Shown here: positions 1-6,590 of the stretch, piece by piece
Position numbering within the stretch: position 1 is the first letter of the stretch
Layout: each line of letters opens with the position of its first letter
Assembly: GCA_041685935.1 (NCBI GenBank)
Contig: JAWLES010000115.1
Span: 1 to 7,819, forward strand
From: JAIPEK01 sp041685935
GTDB taxonomy: Bacteria; Desulfobacterota; Desulfobacteria; Desulfobacterales; Desulfobacteraceae
Length of the DNA stretch: 7,819 nucleotides
Reading direction: 5' to 3'
Program-made: the position numbers and the translations under genes
The notes under the pieces: model-generated
Database searches by the model: none
What the model was told of the DNA's origin: nothing
The model's input: the letters and a program-made list of their open reading frames with translations, nothing else

Positions 1-3
1 GTA

Positions 4-10
4 CTCCCCT
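4..10 (-). promoter_or_regulatory. Candidate ribosome binding site for a gene off the left edge
   Basis: On the minus strand, AGGGGAG begins 6 bases after the TAG stop of the SurA-like gene and ends 3 bases before the window edge. Its position suits a Shine-Dalgarno sequence for a further gene of the same operon lying outside the window. No part of that gene is visible, so its identity is unknown. Confidence 0.4.
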
Positions 11-16
11 GTCCGG

Positions 17-964
17 CTACAGCATGGTCTTTATGTGAGAATCTTCCTTTAAAGATTTCATCCATTTATCAAACTTCTCAGAGGCCTTTTCGTCATAGAG
101 TTTTTCGACAATCTCTTCCCGCGCATCCTCCAGGCTCTTTCCGCCGGACTCTTTTACGGTTTCCACATAGAAAATCTGAAACCCCCTGTCGGTTTCTATA
201 ATATCCGTGTAATCCCCCGGGCTGCAGGATGTAATATGTTTTTTAATCTGATCGGAAAATGATTCTGCTGTGAACTCCCCAAGATAGCCCTTTTCGGACG
301 CATTGGAAGCTTCGGAAAATTTTTCGGCAGCTTTTTTGAAGTCCCCTCCTTCTTCCAGAAAGGACCGGGCCCTGTTGATCTTTTCCCTGTTTTCCGACAG
401 GATGTTTCTCAACTCATACGTGCTTACCCCTGCATACCTGTCCCTGTGCTCATTGTAATACTCTTCAACTTCGCTGTCCCTGACAACCACCTTTGAATTG
501 ACCGCCCTGCTGATCAGCTTGGGCCTCAACAGCTCCTTTCTGATTCTCTCACGGTAATCCTGATAGGTCATTCCATCCTGTTCAAGCCCCTTTTCAAGCT
601 CTTCCCTGGTCATGCCGCGATTTTCCTTGAACCGCTCTATTGCCTGATCAACTTCATTTTCACTGACGTTTATATTGTGCTTTTCCGCTTCCTGATCCGC
701 CAGTTTCCGCTCGATCATTCTGCCGAGCATGTCTTTTTTCAGGTTATACACAATCTTTTTCCGCTTTTCCTCCGGATAAGAGGCGGACCGGATTTTTTCC
801 ATGTACGGTTTAATCGCCTCGTTCAGCTCCCGGAGGGTAATGATGTCGTCATTGACCACTGCAACGATCCGGTCGACCACGTCCGCTGCTCCCGCACCCG
901 CAAAGGTAATCATAACTATTACCGCTGCTGTCGGGAGAACCCTGAAAAGAATATTTCTTCCCAT
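17..964 (-). CDS. SurA-like periplasmic chaperone with degenerate parvulin domain
   Basis: A 315-residue exported protein of the SurA/PpiC class, expected to hold unfolded outer-membrane proteins in the periplasm. Residues 1-27 form a signal peptide: basic start (R3, R8), hydrophobic core 9-25, then Ala-rich AGAGAA at the likely cleavage site. Residues 28-165 match a SurA N-terminal chaperone domain (VDRIVAVVNDDIIT at 30-43). Residues about 180-270 align with a parvulin prolyl isomerase domain (EEGGDFKKAAEKFS at 204-217, KGYLGEF at 225-231), followed by a C-terminal helix at 277-308. The His of the usual HIL motif is Asn187 (NIL), and the His of the usual GxHI motif is Gln263 (GFQI), so isomerase activity is doubtful. 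E. coli SurA has about 428 residues and two parvulin domains; this has one. The ATG at 964 follows AAAAGGA (974-980) with 9 bases between, and lies 6 bases after the upstream gene's stop, so the two are co-transcribed. Assignment to the SurA class is firm; strict orthology with surA is not. Confidence 0.88.
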   Translation of the reverse strand: MGRNILFRVLPTAAVIVMITFAGAGAADVVDRIVAVVNDDIITLRELNEAIKPYMEKIRSASYPEEKRKKIVYNLKKDMLGRMIERKLADQEAEKHNINVSENEVDQAIERFKENRGMTREELEKGLEQDGMTYQDYRERIRKELLRPKLISRAVNSKVVVRDSEVEEYYNEHRDRYAGVSTYELRNILSENREKINRARSFLEEGGDFKKAAEKFSEASNASEKGYLGEFTAESFSDQIKKHITSCSPGDYTDIIETDRGFQIFYVETVKESGGKSLEDAREEIVEKLYDEKASEKFDKWMKSLKEDSHIKTML

Positions 965-970
965 ATCACA

Positions 971-1681
971 CTATCCTTTTTCTTTGCCGGCTGATTTTAA
1001 AATCGATTTCAAATTTTCATTGTTCACTTCAACAGGGAATTTTTCAGAAAGTTCCCCGACCCATCCGTCATAGCGTTTTCTGGCTTTCTGATTCCTGATC
1101 CAGGTAACAAGCTCCTGTTCACTCATCCGCTCCCCGGCTTCCTCTTTGTCCCCTGTATCCGCTTTTAGCTGATTATAATAGGAAACCACCTCGCCTGAGC
1201 TGATCTCGATTTGGTCCACAAGCTCTTTTCGGATCAGTTTGTCAATCAGAAGCTGCCGTTTGAACCGCCTTTTCCAGAAAGTATAATCCACGGCATTCCG
1301 CAAAAGCATATTTTCAAAAGAATCCCCCGGATAATCCTGCATAAGATTCTCCTCCGCTTTGCGGTACTCATCTTCCGAGATACCGATTCCCTTTTCCCTT
1401 GCAGCTCTGACCAGGATCATTTCTTCTGTAAGATCCTTTACAAGCGCCATGACCATATTGTTGAATTCGCTGGGCATTTCCCTGATATTCATGGGGTATG
1501 CAGCCATTTTCAATTCAAGGTGATCTTCAAACTCGGAACGGGTGATGACAAGATCACCGGATGACAGAATTGCTGATTGTTCGGGCTTCCCGGTATCAGT
1601 ATCCCCGCAGGCCCCCAAAAACGGCACAAGAGTTAAAATCAGTAAAAACAATACACTTTTTTTCGAACAGATACCTGACAA
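971..1681 (-). CDS. SurA N-domain lipoprotein lacking a parvulin domain
   Basis: A putative 236-residue lipoprotein chaperone related to the downstream SurA-like protein. Numbering from the TTG at 1681, a lysine pair at 7-8 precedes a hydrophobic run ending in lipobox LGAC (22-25). Cys25 would be lipidated, and Gly at +2 does not signal inner-membrane retention. Residues about 37-165 resemble the SurA N-terminal domain, with ILSSGDLVITRSEF near 38-51 and a long helical region after it. EVVSYYNQ (164-171) matches EVEEYYNE of the neighbour just before its parvulin domain. Only a short charged linker follows before the C-terminal helix (about 189-208), so the parvulin domain appears absent. Start choice: the TTG at 1681 has AAGGGGG 9 bases upstream. 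In-frame TTG at 1708 has AAGGA only 3 bases away, and GTG at 1687 is also possible. The stop lies 6 bases before the next gene. Family placement is by motif and by comparison with the neighbour. Confidence 0.75.
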   Translation of the reverse strand: MSGICSKKSVLFLLILTLVPFLGACGDTDTGKPEQSAILSSGDLVITRSEFEDHLELKMAAYPMNIREMPSEFNNMVMALVKDLTEEMILVRAAREKGIGISEDEYRKAEENLMQDYPGDSFENMLLRNAVDYTFWKRRFKRQLLIDKLIRKELVDQIEISSGEVVSYYNQLKADTGDKEEAGERMSEQELVTWIRNQKARKRYDGWVGELSEKFPVEVNNENLKSILKSAGKEKG

Positions 1682-1690
1682 CGGCACAAT

Positions 1691-1697
1691 CCCCCTT
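1691..1697 (-). promoter_or_regulatory. Ribosome binding site deciding the lipoprotein start
   Basis: AAGGGGG on the minus strand ends 9 bases before the TTG at 1681. It favours that start over the TTG at 1708 and the GTG at 1687. It would lie inside the coding region if the longer start were used. Confidence 0.5.
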
Positions 1698-1744
1698 GTT
1701 CCGCCCAATTTTCCTTAATAACGCCCTTTTTTATAAAAAATAGA

Positions 1745-1773
1745 ATATTAACACCGCACTGTAATTGTTGCAA
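1745..1773 (-). promoter_or_regulatory. Predicted sigma-70 promoter of the SurA-like operon
   Basis: On the minus strand, TTGCAA (1768-1773) and TAATAT (1745-1750) are separated by exactly 17 bases. A TG one base upstream of the -10 gives an extended -10 (TGTTAATAT). Transcription would start near 1738, about 57 bases before the preferred TTG start at 1681. Each hexamer matches consensus at 4 of 6 positions, so support comes from the spacing, the extended -10 and the location between two operons. No clear hairpin terminator lies between the OppF-type stop (1811) and this promoter, so readthrough from the transporter operon is possible. Confidence 0.5.
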
Positions 1774-1810
1774 GATTTTAATCCTCATCCCTGAAAGAGA
1801 ATCGGCATTA

Positions 1811-2773
1811 TCAGAAAAGATGACAGGCTGTGAAATGGCCGGACGGTCCGTGGCGCAGGCTCAAAGGCGGTTCCGTGCTGCTGCAGATATCCTCGGCATA
1901 CATGCACCTTGTATGAAACCTGCAGCCGGAAGGGGGATTTTCAGCAGAGGGAAGCTCCCCTGAGAGAATGATCCTCTTTTTCGTGCATTCAGGATCGGGG
2001 TTGGGGATTGCGGAAATCAGGGCCTCAGTATACGGATGGCGGGAATTGTTATACAGTGTTTCCGCATCAGCTGTTTCCACGATTTTTCCAAGGTACATAA
2101 CTGCGATCCTGTCAGAGATATGCTTGACCACGGACAGGTCATGGGAAATAAAAATATAGGTGAGATCCATCTTTTCCTGGAGCTTGAGCAGAAGGTTGAG
2201 GATCTTGGACTGCACAGACACATCAAGGGCGGAGACCGGCTCATCACAAACAATCAGCTCTGGATTTAGGCTGACCGCCCTTGCGATGCCGATCCGCTGG
2301 CGCTGCCCTCCGCTGAATTCGTGGGGGTATTTGGTCATGTCCTCCTTTTCAAGCCCCACGGTTTCAAGGGTGTCGGCAATCTCTTCATCCATTCCCGGGT
2401 GCGCTTTTTTATGGATATGGTACTTTTCCGCAAGAATCTGGCCGACCATCTGTCTGGAGTTGAGGGATTCAAAAGGATCCTGGAAAATCATCTGAAGCCT
2501 GAGCCGAAATTTTTTCAGCGCTGTCCGGCCCATTGCGGATATATCCTCTCCTTTGTAAAGCACATTTCCGGCGGTTGCGTCGTACAGCCCGGACACACAC
2601 CTGCCCAGCGTGGTCTTCCCGCACCCGGATTCACCCACAAGCCCGAGGGTCTCCCCTTTGTTAACGGCCAGGGAGACACCATCCACAGCATGAATCCATC
2701 CCTTGGGACGCAGGAACACTCCTCCGTAAACCGGGAAATATTTTTGCAGATCGGCAACCTCAAGTATCCGCAT
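1811..2773 (-). CDS. Peptide ABC transporter ATPase, OppF/DppF type
   Basis: A 320-residue cytoplasmic ATP-binding subunit of an oligopeptide or dipeptide importer. It pairs with the OppD-type subunit to power the permease. Visible motifs: Walker A GESGCGKT (47-54), Q-loop Gln98 in IFQDP, signature FSGGQ (153-157), Walker B LIVCDEP (173-179, Asp177 and Glu178), D-loop SALD (181-184), and switch His211 (SHDLS). The C-terminal oligopeptide-transporter extension begins near 245 (RHPYTEAL) and holds cysteines 284, 290, 297 and 317. Such cysteines can bind an iron-sulfur cluster in some relatives. Length is typical for the family. ATG at 2773 overlaps the end of the OppD-type gene by 14 bases. GGAG followed by AGG sits just upstream, so the two are translationally coupled. 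All catalytic motifs are intact. The subfamily call is secure; the substrate is not shown. Confidence 0.93.
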   Translation of the reverse strand: MRILEVADLQKYFPVYGGVFLRPKGWIHAVDGVSLAVNKGETLGLVGESGCGKTTLGRCVSGLYDATAGNVLYKGEDISAMGRTALKKFRLRLQMIFQDPFESLNSRQMVGQILAEKYHIHKKAHPGMDEEIADTLETVGLEKEDMTKYPHEFSGGQRQRIGIARAVSLNPELIVCDEPVSALDVSVQSKILNLLLKLQEKMDLTYIFISHDLSVVKHISDRIAVMYLGKIVETADAETLYNNSRHPYTEALISAIPNPDPECTKKRIILSGELPSAENPPSGCRFHTRCMYAEDICSSTEPPLSLRHGPSGHFTACHLF

Positions 2774-3764
2774 TTTGCCTCTCCGACCCCGGCACCAGGT
2801 AACATGCCGCAGTATGATTTTCAGCCACGAATCTCTGCATGGGAGCCTTGTTCACACATTGCTCCATTGTGTGCGGGCATCTGTTGGAGAAACGGCATCC
2901 ATGGGGAAGATTTTTCAAGGACGGCACAGTCCCCCTGATGGTGGTCAGCTCGGATTTTCTTTTTCCGGCAAGGGAGGGGATGGAGGCCAGCAGACCCTTT
3001 GTATAGGGGTGGGAAGGGTTTTTGAAAAGCATATCCACCCGTGCCTCTTCAGCAACCCTTCCGGCATACATTACCATGGCACTGTCACAGTTCTCTGCGA
3101 TTACGCCGAGATCATGGGTAATAAGAATCACGGACATGTGATACTCCTGCTGAAGCTCCCTGATCCTTTCCAGGATCTGGGCCTGAACAGTTACATCCAG
3201 TGCAGTGGTTGGTTCATCAGCAATCAGGATATCAGGTTCGGCAGCAAGAGCCATTGCGATCATCACCCGCTGCCGCATGCCCCCGGAAAGATGGTGCGGA
3301 TACAGCCCCAACACCTTGTACGGATCTGCAATCCCGACCATGTCCAGCATCCCTGCCGCCTTTTTCCGCATCCGGTCCCTGGTCATGGAAGGCAGGTGCA
3401 GCGCGTATACTTCATTGATCTGGCTGCCGATTTTATGGACCGGATTAAGCGCGGTCATGGGCTCCTGGAAAATCATGGCTATTTTCCCGCCCCGTACACG
3501 CGCCATCTCTTCCGGTGTACAGGAAAGGAGATCATCCCCCTTAAAAAGGATGCGGCCGCTTTCAATTACTGCGGTCGGAACCGGAAGAAGGCGCATTATG
3601 CTGAGAGCGGCAACGCTCTTTCCACAGCCTGATTCTCCCACGACCCCCAGGGTTGAGCCGGACTCAAGCTCGAATCCCACACGGTCCACTGCCCGGACCG
3701 TGCCTGCATCAGTGGAAAAAGAGACCGCGAGATCCTCCACTTTTAAAACCGGGGCCCTTTTCAA
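2760..3764 (-). CDS. Peptide ABC transporter ATPase, OppD/DppD type
   Basis: A 334-residue ATP-binding subunit, partner of the OppF-type protein. Motifs in order: Walker A GESGCGKS (43-50), Q-loop Gln100 in IFQEPMTALNP, signature LSGGM (159-163), Walker B ILIADEP (179-185, Asp183 and Glu184), D-loop TALD (187-190), and switch His217 (THDLG). The C-terminal extension starts around 251 (SHPYTKGLL) and has cysteines 290, 296, 303 and 321, the pattern linked to a 4Fe-4S cluster in some DppD proteins. The start is TTG at 3764. Its bases TTGA overlap the TGA stop of the binding-protein gene by 4 bases, with GAGG 7 bases upstream. The only nearby alternative, GTG at codon 9, is poorly spaced from any ribosome site. 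Order and overlaps show a single operon with the binding protein and OppF-type gene. No permease gene is nearby. Confidence 0.93.
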   Translation of the reverse strand: MKRAPVLKVEDLAVSFSTDAGTVRAVDRVGFELESGSTLGVVGESGCGKSVAALSIMRLLPVPTAVIESGRILFKGDDLLSCTPEEMARVRGGKIAMIFQEPMTALNPVHKIGSQINEVYALHLPSMTRDRMRKKAAGMLDMVGIADPYKVLGLYPHHLSGGMRQRVMIAMALAAEPDILIADEPTTALDVTVQAQILERIRELQQEYHMSVILITHDLGVIAENCDSAMVMYAGRVAEEARVDMLFKNPSHPYTKGLLASIPSLAGKRKSELTTIRGTVPSLKNLPHGCRFSNRCPHTMEQCVNKAPMQRFVAENHTAACYLVPGSERQNADT

Positions 3765-5641
3765 TCCAGTGCCTCGGGTTTATAATGCTCGTCCTTGATC
3801 ATCACCGGGTCAAACACTCTGCCGCTGTCCTTTGCCTCGAGAACCTGCTCACGTGCTTCGGTATCGATCCAGAACAATCCCCCGGTCATGGTGTTGAAAG
3901 GGTCGAAAAGGGTTTCGGATTTTTTGGTCCCGTGGAAATCCGGAAGCCGGATCCATCTCCAGTACCCCTCTCTTACATACGGCACCATGAAGGTGGGGAC
4001 AAAGGCCCCCTGTTCATGAATTTCAGCCTGAATCCGTTTTGCAAGACGAATCCGTTCTTCCTCCTTCAGGCTCTCCCGGTATCTGTCAATAAGACTGTCA
4101 AGCTCAGGGTTGTCAGTGTTGGTTATGTTGTTTGTCTGGGGCTTGTGGGCGTTGTCCGAATGCCAGTGCTGCCAGAAGGCGGGCCTGAATCCCGTACTCC
4201 ACCCCATCCAGGCCACGTCGTGCTTTTTTTCCAGAAATTTTTTAAACGCCGCCGAACTGTCAAGCTTCTGCAGCCGCACCTCGACACCTGCCTTGCGGGC
4301 CTCTTCCTTTAGCACAACCAGTCTCGGTGTATGCTGATCAAACCCGTACGTCACCTGTACACTGAACCTTTGTCCGTTCTTTTGCCATATACCGTCATCC
4401 CCCCTTTGCCAGCCGGCACCGGTCATCAGCGAGGAAACCTTGTCAATGGAATATTCCCTGGGAGATATGGAATTGTTTGAGTACTCCCCGTAGCCTACAT
4501 ATCCGTGAGCCAGCCTGAAATAATCGCCCCTGAGGACCTTGTCAATGACCCTCTGGATGTTCATGGCATGGGCGAATGCATATCTGACCGATTTATCACT
4601 GAAAATTTCTTTGTCCTGGTTCAGCCACATCCCAGAGGCGGATCTTCTGGTGTTGTTGAAAAACCATATCTTTTTCACGTATCCCTTGCGGAACACTTCC
4701 GTGTGGGATTTTTCATGCCAGTATTCAGGAATCGTCAGGCTGAAAACATCAATCCGCCCCTTTTTGAAATACTCCCACAGCATGTTGTAATCCCGTACCA
4801 CATTGTACTGGACATAGTCTGCATTGAACCGGTTTTTGAAATACCTCAGATCTTTTGCCCACCAGTCTTTCTTTCGTATGAACCTGACGAACTTTCCCTT
4901 TTTGAAATCATCGATCATATAGGCGCCTGTATTAGGGACGATTTTCCAGTTGTACTTGTGGACAAAATCCTCATCAAGCTTTTTGTAGTAATGCTCGGGG
5001 ACCGGCGCCAGGTTCAGTTTCAAGTGGAGATCCGGCTGAGCCTTGGTGCTTTTCACAGCAAGGGTGTGTTTATCATACACGACAACTTCATCAATTTCCC
5101 TTGTGTAGTAGTCATTGTACCAGGGAGCGATGATGTGCCGGGACCTCATGAATTCGAGTGTATACTGAAAATCGGTTGCCGTGACCGGCTCTCCGTCAGA
5201 CCATCTTGCATCCCTGTTCAGCCTGAAGTACATGGTTTTCCCGTCATCACCAAACGCCCAGTGCGTGGCAAGCTCCGGAATAATCCCGTCGGTATCCGGA
5301 TGGGTGTTCACAAGGTTGAGCTGATTATCCAGTATGGCGTTCCTGAAACTTCCGTTGGAATCAGGGCCCACCGTCCGGAAAGTCATGGGAAAACTCAGGA
5401 TCGCCTGGTGGAAGGTGCCGCCCTTTTCTGCCGAGGGGGATGAGAACACCGGAGCCTCGTTATCGGTTATCCACTCAATGTTGTCCGGAAGCTTTGCGTA
5501 TGAGGTCTTTGCAGATGCTTCAGGAGCAGATTCTGCTGTTTCCGCCGCGCTGTTTTGTTCAGTTGCCGCATTGTCATTCGAGCACCCGGCCGCCAACAGT
5601 AAAGCCAAACCGAATATCGCTGTTCGCCACATGTTTTTCAT
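3761..5641 (-). CDS. Family 5 extracellular peptide-binding lipoprotein (YejA/OppA-like)
   Basis: A 626-residue periplasmic binding lipoprotein that should capture peptides, or peptide-like compounds, for an ABC importer. Numbered from the ATG at 5641, residues 1-19 form a lipoprotein signal ending in LAAGC with Cys20. An Ala/Glu/Ser-rich tether follows to about residue 48. The family-5 solute-binding domain covers roughly residues 75-560. It includes PELATHWAF (122-130) and RWSDGEPVTATDF (146-158), which are hallmark positions of this family. The large size and the aromatic C-terminal part (WMGWSTGF at 478-485, WRWIRLPDFHGT at 561-572) resemble the YejA branch more than classic OppA. The start is chosen because AGGGAG lies 6 bases upstream of 5641. 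The longer ATG at 5707 falls inside the predicted -10 box. The stop overlaps the OppD-type start by 4 bases. Ligand unknown; microcin C-like compounds or peptides are possible from the family, not shown here. Confidence 0.88.
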   Translation of the reverse strand: MKNMWRTAIFGLALLLAAGCSNDNAATEQNSAAETAESAPEASAKTSYAKLPDNIEWITDNEAPVFSSPSAEKGGTFHQAILSFPMTFRTVGPDSNGSFRNAILDNQLNLVNTHPDTDGIIPELATHWAFGDDGKTMYFRLNRDARWSDGEPVTATDFQYTLEFMRSRHIIAPWYNDYYTREIDEVVVYDKHTLAVKSTKAQPDLHLKLNLAPVPEHYYKKLDEDFVHKYNWKIVPNTGAYMIDDFKKGKFVRFIRKKDWWAKDLRYFKNRFNADYVQYNVVRDYNMLWEYFKKGRIDVFSLTIPEYWHEKSHTEVFRKGYVKKIWFFNNTRRSASGMWLNQDKEIFSDKSVRYAFAHAMNIQRVIDKVLRGDYFRLAHGYVGYGEYSNNSISPREYSIDKVSSLMTGAGWQRGDDGIWQKNGQRFSVQVTYGFDQHTPRLVVLKEEARKAGVEVRLQKLDSSAAFKKFLEKKHDVAWMGWSTGFRPAFWQHWHSDNAHKPQTNNITNTDNPELDSLIDRYRESLKEEERIRLAKRIQAEIHEQGAFVPTFMVPYVREGYWRWIRLPDFHGTKKSETLFDPFNTMTGGLFWIDTEAREQVLEAKDSGRVFDPVMIKDEHYKPEALD

Positions 5642-5647
5642 TTGTTT

Positions 5648-5653
5648 CTCCCT
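5648..5653 (-). promoter_or_regulatory. Ribosome binding site deciding the binding-protein start
   Basis: AGGGAG on the minus strand ends 6 bases before the ATG at 5641, an ideal spacing. The upstream in-frame ATG at 5707 has no such site. A second in-frame ATG at 5632 is too far away to be preferred. Confidence 0.75.
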
Positions 5654-5705
5654 GCCGGAAACGCCTTGTGAAACGGGTAAAAAGTATTGCCTTGACCACT
5701 TGAGC

Positions 5706-5733
5706 ATATTAATATACCATCTGAAATTGTCAA
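5706..5733 (-). promoter_or_regulatory. Predicted sigma-70 promoter of the peptide transporter operon
   Basis: On the minus strand, a perfect -35 box TTGACA (5728-5733) is followed after 16 bases by TAATAT (5706-5711). Transcription would start near 5699, giving a leader of about 58 bases before the ATG at 5641. The -35 box lies inside overlapping inverted repeats, so regulation by a DNA-binding protein is plausible. The site is in the divergent gap shared with motA. Confidence 0.62.
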
Positions 5734-5759
5734 CAACTTAATTGCAGTGCAAATGGTAT
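5714..5759. repeat. Inverted repeat bracketing the transporter -35 box
   Basis: The left arm ATACCATCTGAA (5714-5725) and the reverse complement of the right arm, ATACCATTTGCA (5748-5759), match at 10 of 12 positions. Their centres are 34 bases apart and the -35 box lies between them. Two smaller imperfect or odd-centred palindromes lie inside: TTGT-CA-ACAA (5727-5736), directly over the -35 box, and TTGCA-G-TGCAA (5742-5752). A role as operator sites is inference. Confidence 0.45.
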
Positions 5760-5780
5760 GAAAAAAACACGCATCCATTC

Positions 5781-5788
5781 GGAGAAGG
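5781..5788 (+). promoter_or_regulatory. Ribosome binding site deciding the motA start
   Basis: GGAGAAGG ends 7 bases before the ATG at 5796. It supports this start over an in-frame TTG at 5742 that would add 18 polar residues ahead of the first membrane segment. No convincing promoter for motA was found. TTGACC (5692-5697) with TATACC (5713-5718) has only a 15-base spacer. Confidence 0.7.
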
Positions 5789-5795
5789 CCGTATA

Positions 5796-6590
5796 ATGGA
5801 CATTGCCAGTTTCATCGGAATTTTTTCAGGTATCTCTTTAATCGTCAGCGCCATTTTCCTCGGCGGAGACATCCACAACTTCATCAACTGGCCCGGAATC
5901 ATGATCGTGTTCGGAGGCACCATTGCCACCACGCTTCTTACGTTCCAGTTCAAGGATGTGCTTGCGGCATTCCGGGCTGCATATTTCGTTTTTTCCAAGG
6001 ACAAGGAGGATCCCAACCAGGCGGTCTCCACCATGATCCGGCTGTGCGACATATCAAGAAGACAGGGATTGCTTGAACTCGGCAAGGTTGAAGTGAAATC
6101 AAAATTTTTGAAAAAGGCCTGCGGCCTTATTGCGGACGGTTCCAGCGAGAGTGTTATCCGGGCTGCGCTCTCCGTTGAAATCGAGTCCCTTAAAATGCGG
6201 CACTACATCGTCCAGGACGTGTTCAGGAAAATGGGAACATACTCTCCCGCCTTCGGAATGCTCGGAACTTTAATCGGCCTTGTCCAGATGTTAAGCCAGC
6301 TACAGGACCCCTCCAACATCGGATCTTCAATGGCCACCGCCCTTTTGACAACGTTTTACGGCTCCCTGATATCCACGCTCTTTTTTCTGCCCATTGCAGG
6401 CAAACTCAAATCAAGAACGGTTCTGGAAGTCATAAACCTTGAAATTCTCATGGAGGGTTCAGTTTCCATCATGGAAAACAACAACCCGATGATTCTGTAT
6501 GAAAGGCTTTCCTCCTTCATCCCGGTGAGACTGCGAAAGCCCTTCAACCAGATGAACAAGAGCGGCAGGAATGAACAGCAATACATCTAA
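5796..6590 (+). CDS. motA: Flagellar motor stator protein MotA
   Basis: A 264-residue inner-membrane protein of the MotA/PomA family. With MotB it forms the ion channel that turns proton or sodium flow into flagellar rotation. Membrane segments lie near residues 5-22, 33-50, 148-168 and 181-201, with a large cytoplasmic loop between the second and third. The loop carries the family motif RRQGLL (88-93). The third segment holds PAFGMLGTLIGL (151-162) with the conserved Pro151. The fourth region holds TTFYGS and Pro199 before AGKLKSR, matching the two conserved prolines of MotA. Length is slightly under E. coli MotA (295). The ATG at 5796 has a strong GGAGAAGG site. The stop overlaps the motB start by 20 bases. 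Which ion is used cannot be read reliably here. No other flagellar gene is in the window, so a non-flagellar motor is not excluded. ExbB/TolQ is disfavoured by topology and the MotB partner. Confidence 0.92.
   Translation: MDIASFIGIFSGISLIVSAIFLGGDIHNFINWPGIMIVFGGTIATTLLTFQFKDVLAAFRAAYFVFSKDKEDPNQAVSTMIRLCDISRRQGLLELGKVEVKSKFLKKACGLIADGSSESVIRAALSVEIESLKMRHYIVQDVFRKMGTYSPAFGMLGTLIGLVQMLSQLQDPSNIGSSMATALLTTFYGSLISTLFFLPIAGKLKSRTVLEVINLEILMEGSVSIMENNNPMILYERLSSFIPVRLRKPFNQMNKSGRNEQQYI

Noticed and set aside
1621..1689. Nine-base direct repeat ACGGCACAA at 1621 and 1681
   Set aside because: It is short, occurs only twice, and falls within or beside the signal-peptide coding region; chance is enough to explain it.
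1727..1740. Perfect A/T palindrome TTTTTTATAAAAAA
   Set aside because: With only A-T pairs and no loop of useful size it is not a convincing terminator, and it lies downstream of the SurA-operon -10 box. Simple A/T richness of the start region explains it.
1774..1810. Possible terminator after the OppF-type gene
   Set aside because: No GC-rich stem followed by a T run is visible on the minus strand, so none is annotated.
4505..5443. Long open frame of 312 codons on the plus strand opposite the binding-protein gene
   Set aside because: It is fully antisense to a well-supported gene, has no recognisable domain, and its openness is explained by codon bias on the other strand. The same applies to plus-strand frames at 2775-3632 and 2321-2938.
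5742..5795. Upstream extension of motA from a TTG at 5742
   Set aside because: The added residues are polar and unlike MotA N-termini. The ATG at 5796 has GGAGAAGG ahead of it and begins directly with the first membrane segment.
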